DNA of 64,000 nt from Lichenibacterium dinghuense (GTDB taxonomy: Bacteria > Pseudomonadota > Alphaproteobacteria > Rhizobiales > Beijerinckiaceae). The notes beneath the pieces were generated by a model. That model was not told the DNA's origin and did no database searches. It saw nothing but the letters and a program-made list of their open reading frames with translations. Numbering within the stretch: position 1 is the stretch's first letter; each line of letters opens with the position of its first letter. Below, piece after piece: positions 58,110 to 64,000 of the stretch. The stretch is taken from assembly GCF_021730615.1 (NCBI RefSeq), contig NZ_JAJLMN010000001.1, forward strand, positions 3,607,501-3,671,500, in the 5' to 3' direction. The position numbers and the translations under genes are program-made.

Positions 58110-59200
58110 CGGAGGTCCCGGTCCGCGGCCGCCAGCGCCGCCAGGAGGCGCAGCGAGCTCGGGTAATAGTGGTCGCCTGGCCCGGACGCCGGGGCGGCGG
58201 GCGCACCCTCGCCGCCAGCCGCGCAGGCCGCGAGGGTGAACACGGCCCGGTAGCCGGCCTCGCGCAGCGGCTCGCGGGGCAGGCCGGTCGCGACGTCGAC
58301 GGTGGTGGGCGCGGCGCCGTCCCGCGCGAGGCGCAGGAAGGGCGCGTAGAGGCCGGGCGTGCCGACCCCGCCCCAGGCGAGGTAGAGCGGCACCCGCACG
58401 GCGTTGTAGCCGAACTCGCGCGGGAAGCCCTTGGCGGGCGCCGGTGCGCCCTTCAGCGACACCCAGTCGGTGGGCAGGTCGCCGGGCCCGAAGCGCGAGG
58501 CTTCGAGGAGCGCGAGGCCGGTCCGGGTCAGACCCGCCCAGTCGACCTCCGGGGCGACCTCGGGCAGGGCGTCGAGCGCGGGGAACACCCAATAGGACAG
58601 GTTGACCACGGGGCCGTCCGCCATGGCGGCGGCGTCGAAGCCCGAGGCGCCGGGCTTCAGGGCGAGGCCGAAGCGGCTCGTGAAGGTCGCGGACCGGCCC
58701 ACCGCGAGGGCGATGCGGCGCGACACGTCGCGGTAGTCCGGGCTGTTCCAGCGCCGGGCCGCGCGCAGCAGCGCCCAGGCGATCAGGAGGTCGCCGTCGG
58801 TGGCGTTGTTGGCGTCGGTGACGTGGGGGACGGCGTCGGGCATCCAGCGCCAGGAGGCGAGGCCGTCCGGCCGCCGGTACAGCTCGCGGGACGTCCATCC
58901 CCACAGCCGCGCGAAGGCCACGCCGTCGTCGGCCGCGACGGCGAGCAGCATGGCGTAGCCCTGGCCCTCGCTGTGGCTGACGTTGCCGTTGGCGTCGTCC
59001 ACCACGCGGCCGTCCGCGGCCACGAAGCGCGCCTTGTAGTCGGTCCAACCCTTCGGCACGGCGGAGTCCTGCGGAGCCGCGAGGGCGGGGGCGGCGAAGC
59101 AGAGCCAGGCGGCGGAAAGGATCGTGGCGAGGCGGGCGGCGCCCGTCCTCCTCCCCTCGCGGGGAGAAGGGGAGCGGCGGAGCGCCGTCGTCCCGCTCAC
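58100..59200 (-). CDS. bcsZ: Periplasmic endo-beta-1,4-glucanase BcsZ (GH8)
   Basis: The 366-residue glycoside hydrolase family 8 enzyme has a long N-terminus with a signal helix (ARLATILSAAWLCFAAPALA). Catalytic-type residues are Glu in SHSEGQGYAMLL and Asp in NATDGDLLIAWAL; NLSYWVFPALDAL and EFGYNAVRVPLYLAW are further family stretches. It trims cellulose during secretion. The GTG at 59200 overlaps the bcsB stop by four bases. The first codons (SPSPREGRRTG) are encoded by a palindromic repeat, so the mature N-terminus was probably extended by a repeat insertion; signal cleavage would remove it. Confidence 0.9.
   Translation of the reverse strand: MSGTTALRRSPSPREGRRTGAARLATILSAAWLCFAAPALAAPQDSAVPKGWTDYKARFVAADGRVVDDANGNVSHSEGQGYAMLLAVAADDGVAFARLWGWTSRELYRRPDGLASWRWMPDAVPHVTDANNATDGDLLIAWALLRAARRWNSPDYRDVSRRIALAVGRSATFTSRFGLALKPGASGFDAAAMADGPVVNLSYWVFPALDALPEVAPEVDWAGLTRTGLALLEASRFGPGDLPTDWVSLKGAPAPAKGFPREFGYNAVRVPLYLAWGGVGTPGLYAPFLRLARDGAAPTTVDVATGLPREPLREAGYRAVFTLAACAAGGEGAPAAPASGPGDHYYPSSLRLLAALAAADRDLRCD
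59151..59170. repeat. Palindromic repeat inside the 5' end of bcsZ
   Basis: CTCCCC TCGC GGGGAG, followed by AAGG, is similar to the palindrome at 29948-29970. It encodes the Ser/Pro/Arg-rich start of BcsZ, ahead of the signal helix. It can form a hairpin in the mRNA between bcsB and bcsZ. Confidence 0.55.
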
Positions 59201-61575
59201 GGCTTCACCCCATAGCGCTTGACCGCGGCCGCCGTGGCGGCGCCGAGGGCCCCGGCGATCAACAGGAAGCCGAGCACGTAGGCGTCGATCTCGGTCGACA
59301 TCCAGCCGGCCGCGATCAGCCGGACGTTGCCGGGCGACAGCGTGGCGGTGGGCACGAAGTAGTCGGACTGGGCCTGGACGGTCGCGAGCCTGTCCGAGCG
59401 CGGGTCGAAGGTCGCGGCGCGGCCGTCGAACTGGCTCCACAGGTCGGGCGCGGTCACGGCCAGCACGGAGGAGCGCAGCGTTTCGCCGGTCGGGGCCAGC
59501 ACCAGCGTCCAGGTGTCGCCGTGGCCGCCCGGCGCCTCGTGCTGCGCCACGGCGAGCCGCATGTCGGAGGTCACGGCGACGCGCCCCTCCGTGCGGCCCC
59601 AGCGCGGCAGGTTGGCGCTGCTGAGCCCGGCCGCCTTCTCGAGCAGGCGCGCCAGGAGGGCGCCGGGGTTGAGCCGCCACTGGCCGGCCGACACGTCGTC
59701 GGACCAGCGGCGGAACAGCGTGGCGCCGTCGCGTTCGCCGATCGCCGCCTCGCCGGGCGCTGGGGGGCGGCCGGCCAGGGCGCGGGCGTCGCGCAGCCGG
59801 GCGCCGGCGGCCGAGCGCGCCTCGATGTGGCTCCAGGCGCCGCGCATGGCCTCCGCGTCGAGCCCGGCCGCGTCGATCACGGCGGGCGGCAGGTCCGCGT
59901 AGGCGGCCACCACCAGGGCCGGGCCCTTCAGCCCGACGTCGCGGCCGAGCGCCAGGCGGGCGTCGATCGGGCCGCCCGCCGCCACGGCGGCGCGGCTGAG
60001 CAGGGTGGCGGCGGCCGACACGGCGTCGGCGTCGGGATGCGGCAGGTAGAGCAGGCCGGGCGCCTTCCGCCCCGCGTAGGGGAAGCCCGCCGCGGCCGTG
60101 GCGGACAGGCTCGGCATGCGGGCGATGCGGGCGATGGCGGGCAGCTCGACGCCCGTCGAGTCGAGCAGCGCGAAGCGCTTGCCGCCCGCGCCCGCGGCGG
60201 CCGACACGGTGGCGGCGGCGTCGCAGGCCGCGTCGGCCGCGGTGGCGAGCTGCGCTTCCAGCGAGACGTGGTTCAGGCCGGGGCGCAGGCTGCCGAGCGG
60301 CACCGTGACGGGCCGCCGCCGGAACGCGTCGCCGGCGCGGTCGCCGAGCGGCAGCGAGGCCGCGTCGTGCCCGTTGACCCGCACCAGGATCTGGCTGCCG
60401 CGGTCGAGCCCGGCCGCGTAGGCGGCGTCGAGCCGGATCGTCATGGCGCCGTAGTCGGCCGGGTAGAAGTCGGGCGGCAGCAGCAGGTCGAAGCCCGTGC
60501 GGAACAGCCGTCCCGAGAACTCCTGGGTCGGCACGCCGAGGTCCCGCAGCGTCAGCGCCGAGCCGCCCTCGACGGGCCGGCCTCCGGCGAGGGCCAGCGC
60601 GCGCAGGCCGGCCGGCGTGCCGGACGCGTCCGTCCCTCCCAGGGAGGCCACCGCGGCGTCGACCTCGGCCGGGCCCTGGCCGGACAGCACCAGCGTCGAA
60701 TAGCCGGGCGTGGCGCCGGGGCGCAGCGCGGCGGGCGCGCCGTCGTCGGGCACGAGGTCGCCGAGGTCGGCGCGCTTGAGGTCGTCGGCGGTGCCCGCCA
60801 CGATGTCGAGCCCGGGCCGGTCCGCGGGCGCCGACGCCACCTCGACGGCCGGATGGGCGAAGCGGCCGCGCAGCGACACCGCCTCGGCGGCGCGCAGCAG
60901 CCGGTCGAGCGCGGCCGCGTCGGTGCCCTTCGGCACCACGAGCCGCATCGGGGTCGTGCCGTCCTCGGCGGCCGGCAGGGCCGGGAGGTCGGCCACGTCG
61001 GACAGCGAGGAGGCGGCGAGCCCGTCGAAGGTGAAGCCGGCCGTGGCGGGGTCCACCTGCGTCCACAGCTCGTAGGTGGCGGCCAGCGAGCAGTCGACGC
61101 GGTGGCGCTCCTGCACCTCGAGGCGCACGGCGTTGAAGCCGGGTTCGAGCAGCGAGGCCGGCAGGTCGATGTCGAGCACGCCGGGGTCCTCGGCCCTGGG
61201 CGAGGCGATGGGAGTCTCCGACACAGCCACGTCGTTGACCAGCACGCGCAGCCGCGAGGCTTCCGCCATCACCGACACGGCGTTGGTGATGGTGAGGTGG
61301 AGGTGGGCGTGGGAGCGCGCCTCGGCGGCCGTGAGGTAGACCGGGTAGTCGCGCGCGTCGGCCTCGCCGGACAGCAGCAGCTGCCGCGCCCCGGCGCCGA
61401 GCCGGTGCAGCGGTGCAGGGGTCGCGGGCGGCTCGGCCGGCGCGATGGTGCCCGTCGCGTCGGCATCGTCGGCGGGCGCGGCGCCGGCCGGGCCGGCCAG
61501 CGACAGGGCTGTGCCGAGCAGGAGCGCGGCGGCGACGGACGGCCGGCGGCGGAGGGTGGAGATCACGGGGCTCAC
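59197..61575 (-). CDS. bcsB: Cellulose synthase regulatory subunit BcsB
   Basis: The 792-residue periplasmic protein is held by a C-terminal membrane helix (AYVLGFLLIAGALGAATAAAV). An N-terminal signal peptide (RRPSVAAALLLGTALSLA) precedes two repeats of carbohydrate-binding and flavodoxin-like domains. Typical text is RLRVLVNDVAVSETPI, LLEPGFNAVRLEVQERHRVDCS and YGAMTIRLDAAYAAGLDRGS. BcsB guides the polymer out of BcsA, and its C-terminal helix is needed for synthase activity. The GTG at 61575 (GTGA overlap with bcsA) is preferred; another GTG lies three codons downstream. Confidence 0.92.
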   Translation of the reverse strand: MSPVISTLRRRPSVAAALLLGTALSLAGPAGAAPADDADATGTIAPAEPPATPAPLHRLGAGARQLLLSGEADARDYPVYLTAAEARSHAHLHLTITNAVSVMAEASRLRVLVNDVAVSETPIASPRAEDPGVLDIDLPASLLEPGFNAVRLEVQERHRVDCSLAATYELWTQVDPATAGFTFDGLAASSLSDVADLPALPAAEDGTTPMRLVVPKGTDAAALDRLLRAAEAVSLRGRFAHPAVEVASAPADRPGLDIVAGTADDLKRADLGDLVPDDGAPAALRPGATPGYSTLVLSGQGPAEVDAAVASLGGTDASGTPAGLRALALAGGRPVEGGSALTLRDLGVPTQEFSGRLFRTGFDLLLPPDFYPADYGAMTIRLDAAYAAGLDRGSQILVRVNGHDAASLPLGDRAGDAFRRRPVTVPLGSLRPGLNHVSLEAQLATAADAACDAAATVSAAAGAGGKRFALLDSTGVELPAIARIARMPSLSATAAAGFPYAGRKAPGLLYLPHPDADAVSAAATLLSRAAVAAGGPIDARLALGRDVGLKGPALVVAAYADLPPAVIDAAGLDAEAMRGAWSHIEARSAAGARLRDARALAGRPPAPGEAAIGERDGATLFRRWSDDVSAGQWRLNPGALLARLLEKAAGLSSANLPRWGRTEGRVAVTSDMRLAVAQHEAPGGHGDTWTLVLAPTGETLRSSVLAVTAPDLWSQFDGRAATFDPRSDRLATVQAQSDYFVPTATLSPGNVRLIAAGWMSTEIDAYVLGFLLIAGALGAATAAAVKRYGVKP

Positions 61576-63848
61576 CGGGCCGCCACCGCGGCGTAGGGTG
61601 GCTCGTCCGCCAGGGCCGCCGACGGGCCGAGCGCCGCCTTGAGGCCGTCGAGGCTCGCGGGCTCGTGCCGGGCCGGGGCGGGCTCCGCCGCCTGCGGCAC
61701 GGCGGGTTCGGGCCGCCGCAGCCCGGCCAGGTGCCGGCCCAGGAAGGCGAAGCCGCGCAGGGGCTCGACGAGGCCCCAGCGCACGAAGGCCGCGACGCCG
61801 CCGAGGATGGACTTGTGGTTGCGGCGCTTCTCCCGGAAGGCTTCCAGCGCCTCGCTGCCGGGGTGCAGCGTCGCGGCGATGAGCCGGTGGTGCTCGGCCT
61901 TGAGCTGCGGGAAGGTGAAGGCCGCGATCCCGTCGCCGGGCGGGCCGTCGAGCGCCACGGGCAGCGTCTGCGCCGGGTGGCCGGGGCGCCGCGGCACGGC
62001 CAGGATGCCGACCGTGCCGCGGCCGAGCCGGGCCGGGATGGCGCCGGGCTCCGCCGACAGGGTGCAGCCGCGCACCGAGATGGCGTCGATCTTGACCGGC
62101 ACGATCGTGGTGCCGATGGCGAGCTCGGCCGGCCGGCCGAGCGGCTTCGCCACGGCGCGGCGCTCCGACACCACCCCGAGCCCGGCGCCGGCCAGCAGGA
62201 GGTTCAGGAAGTTCCACAGGCTGACGACGAGCATGAGGTCGCCGCCGTCCGGCTCGGTGGCGAAGCGCCAGGCGGCGTAGACCTGGCTCAGGAGGATCAG
62301 CCCGTAGATGGCGAAATACGGCAGCGCCAGCTCCGACAGGAAGTCCTTCTCCAGCGTGTTGCCCTTGTCGGTGACGTTGAAGGTGGGCTTCCGCGGGTTC
62401 ATCACCACGCTGACGAGGCCGCGGCACAGGAAGATCGACTGCGTGAACTCGTAGAGCTCGGAGACGAAGGGCCAGCGCACCTTGCCGTACATGGTGTTCT
62501 GCATCATCACGTTCACGACCATGTAGATCAGCGTGTAGGACACGAACTCGTGCACGTTGGCGACGTAGATCTGCAGCGAGAACCAGATGTACAGGAACGG
62601 CGCGACCAGGAATGGCAGCCGGAACAGCGGGAAGAACCAGTAGGTCATGTTGCTGAGGTAGCAGACCCGCTGCGCCAGGCTGAGGCCGCGCTTGAACAGC
62701 GGGTTCTTCAGCAGGAAGATCTGGAACATGCCGCGGCACCAGCGCGACCGCTGGCCGATGAAGGAGGCGAAGGTTTCCGGCTGCAGGCCGCAGATCATCG
62801 GCCGGTCGACGTAGAGGCTGTTCCAACCGCGCGCGTGGAGGTCGAGCGCCGTCTCGCAGTCCTCCGTGATAGACAGGCCCGAGAAGCCGCCGACCTCGTC
62901 GAGCGCCGCGCGGCGCAGCACCGCCGCCGAGCCGCAGAAGAAGGCCGCGTTCCACTTGTCGAGCCCGCGCTGGATCACGCCGTAGAACATCTCGTTCTCG
63001 CTCGGCATGGTCTCGAACGTGGCGAGGTTCTTCTCGATCGGGTCGGGGTTCGAGAAGAAGTGCGGCGTCTGGCACAGGAACAGCCGCGGGTCGCGGCGGA
63101 AGTGGCCCACCGTTTCCTGCAGGAAGTCCGGCATGGGGACGTGGTCGGCGTCGAACACCACGACGAGCTCGCCGTCCGTGTCGGCCAGGGCGGCGTTCAT
63201 GTTGCCCGCCTTGGCGTGCAGGTTCTTCGCCCGCGTGTGGTAGGTGACGCCGAGGTCGGCGCAGAGCCCCATCAGCTCGGCCCGCCGCCGCCGCGCCGCG
63301 CCGGCCGCCGCCGCGTCCTCCTGGTCGCACTTTTGGTCCGTGCCGCCGTCGTCGAGCAGGTGCACGCTGAGGCGGTCGGCGGGGTAGTGCAGGGCGGTGG
63401 CGGCGGCCAGCGTCACGGCGAGGAGGTCGCGGTCCTCGTTGTAGGAGGGCACGAGGACGTCGACGGTGGGCAGGTCCTCGTCGGCGAGCCGGGGCGCCGG
63501 CGGCCGGTCGAGCGGGTCGGCGATCACGAACAGGCTGATGAACAGCATGCCGATCGAGTAGAGTTCGGCGAGGTAGAGCGTCAGGCCGCAGGCGAAGCTC
63601 ACCGGATCGCTGACGGGCGGCAGCGTCGAGGTCGTCCGCCAGTACAGGTAGCGCAGCACGAGGCCGGTGCCGAGCGCCAGGAACACCTTGCGCCAGGCGC
63701 CGTCGAGCCGCAGCAGGCGGATCAGCCCCATGGCGCCCACCGTCGCGGCGCCGAGCACGAACTGCGCCTGGATCCCGACCGGCTCGCAGGCCATCGCCAA
63801 GAACAGCAGGCCTGCCAGGGCCCAGGCGGCGGTCGCTAGAACTTTCAT
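61572..63848 (-). CDS. bcsA: Cellulose synthase catalytic subunit BcsA
   Basis: The 758-residue inner-membrane GT2 synthase has N-terminal helices (about 1-120), then the catalytic core with LLDDGGTDQK, VVFDADHVP, SITEDCETAL and the QxxRW motif QRSRWCRG. The C-terminal membrane helices precede a PilZ-like domain from about residue 560. In that domain the c-di-GMP motifs are altered: RxxxR reads RAVAK and [DN]xSxxG reads AISVRG, with the Asp one position early. It is the first gene of the leftward bcs operon. Activation by c-di-GMP may therefore be weak or absent. Length and catalytic motifs indicate an active synthase. Confidence 0.94.
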   Translation of the reverse strand: MKVLATAAWALAGLLFLAMACEPVGIQAQFVLGAATVGAMGLIRLLRLDGAWRKVFLALGTGLVLRYLYWRTTSTLPPVSDPVSFACGLTLYLAELYSIGMLFISLFVIADPLDRPPAPRLADEDLPTVDVLVPSYNEDRDLLAVTLAAATALHYPADRLSVHLLDDGGTDQKCDQEDAAAAGAARRRRAELMGLCADLGVTYHTRAKNLHAKAGNMNAALADTDGELVVVFDADHVPMPDFLQETVGHFRRDPRLFLCQTPHFFSNPDPIEKNLATFETMPSENEMFYGVIQRGLDKWNAAFFCGSAAVLRRAALDEVGGFSGLSITEDCETALDLHARGWNSLYVDRPMICGLQPETFASFIGQRSRWCRGMFQIFLLKNPLFKRGLSLAQRVCYLSNMTYWFFPLFRLPFLVAPFLYIWFSLQIYVANVHEFVSYTLIYMVVNVMMQNTMYGKVRWPFVSELYEFTQSIFLCRGLVSVVMNPRKPTFNVTDKGNTLEKDFLSELALPYFAIYGLILLSQVYAAWRFATEPDGGDLMLVVSLWNFLNLLLAGAGLGVVSERRAVAKPLGRPAELAIGTTIVPVKIDAISVRGCTLSAEPGAIPARLGRGTVGILAVPRRPGHPAQTLPVALDGPPGDGIAAFTFPQLKAEHHRLIAATLHPGSEALEAFREKRRNHKSILGGVAAFVRWGLVEPLRGFAFLGRHLAGLRRPEPAVPQAAEPAPARHEPASLDGLKAALGPSAALADEPPYAAVAAR

Positions 63849-64000
63849 GCGGGCGTCGACGGTCCGTTCATCACAGATGACCGTCTACGGCGGCGAGTCT
63901 TGCCGAAGCCTTCCCGGGTTCCCTGAGCGGGATGCAAGATGTCGCGATGGTTAACCGGCTTCCGCCGTGCCGGCCTTCTGCCCCTGCGTCGTGCTGCCGC
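63849..64000. other. Upstream region of the bcs operon
   Basis: The 152 bases before bcsA contain no gene. They should hold the operon promoter unless a further gene lies upstream beyond the window. A slightly AT-richer patch lies at 63940-63955; no definite promoter can be named. Confidence 0.4.

Noticed and set aside
52962-58166. A 1734-codon open frame antisense to the cellulose repeat protein
   Set aside because: This is shadow coding produced by high third-position GC; the text is Arg/Gly/Val-rich without domains, while the minus strand has signal peptide and clear repeats.

Overview
The window is very GC-rich DNA with dense, frequently overlapping genes and GTG starts. It reads as the chromosome of an alphaproteobacterium of the Hyphomicrobiales (Rhizobiales), probably a Methylobacterium/Lichenihabitans/Beijerinckia-like lineage. 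The evidence is a type III-like cellulose operon with bcsN, a tandem pair of short flagellins, the erythritol-type isomerases EryC/EryH/EryI, a LOV-domain signalling protein, a BTLCP peptidase and a liv cluster with a DUF6867 gene. The assignment is by gene content only; no rRNA or taxonomic marker is present.

Layout. 1-15.3 kb is mostly housekeeping: an exported protein cut by the window edge, a BTLCP peptidase, an FtsK-type translocase without visible membrane anchors, a Tat-exported phosphoesterase, a histidine phosphatase, pgi, an ABC-F ATPase, a YihY/BrkB membrane protein, a Pro/Ala-rich secreted protein, a LOV-DHp-receiver protein with no kinase catalytic domain, a small lipoprotein and a CsbD protein. 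15.4-21.7 kb is a decayed mobile region next to tRNA-Met(CAT). It holds a 5'-truncated and frameshifted serine recombinase, a PilZ protein, a low-GC Tyr/Ser-rich protein, an interrupted phage-type gene, an IS110 remnant, an IS3 copy whose orfB has an in-frame stop, and an SDR remnant. 21.7-25.7 kb carries a cytochrome b561, the three tetrulose-phosphate isomerases (eryC-eryH split by a MITE-like element; eryI divergent) and trmO.

25.8-28.4 kb is modABC. 28.4-31.2 kb holds two flagellins with duplicated leaders. 31.3-35.7 kb is livHMGF plus a DUF6867 gene, translationally coupled and without a local binding-protein gene. 35.8-41.2 kb has a FUSC protein coupled to fdhD, an ABC ATPase/permease pair and a DUF4112 protein. 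41.3-45.1 kb holds two toxin-antitoxin pairs (Phd/PIN and HicAB), a DUF3750 protein and a DHA2-type efflux pump. 45.3-49.9 kb has NADP-malic enzyme, dctA (together suited to C4-dicarboxylate use) and an inositol-monophosphatase-family gene. 50.0-51.9 kb is mdoH. 51.9-63.8 kb is the cellulose operon bcsA-bcsB-bcsZ-(1756-aa repeat protein)-bcsN, read leftward with overlapping genes throughout.

How genes work together: modABC supplies molybdate and fdhD matures molybdenum-dependent formate dehydrogenase, although no dehydrogenase gene lies here. The eryC/eryH/eryI products would convert L-3-tetrulose-4-phosphate to D-erythrose-4-phosphate, but the kinase and dehydrogenase that feed them are not in the window. 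MdoH and the Bcs proteins make two different glucans and sit convergently around a hairpin that contains the mdoH stop codon.
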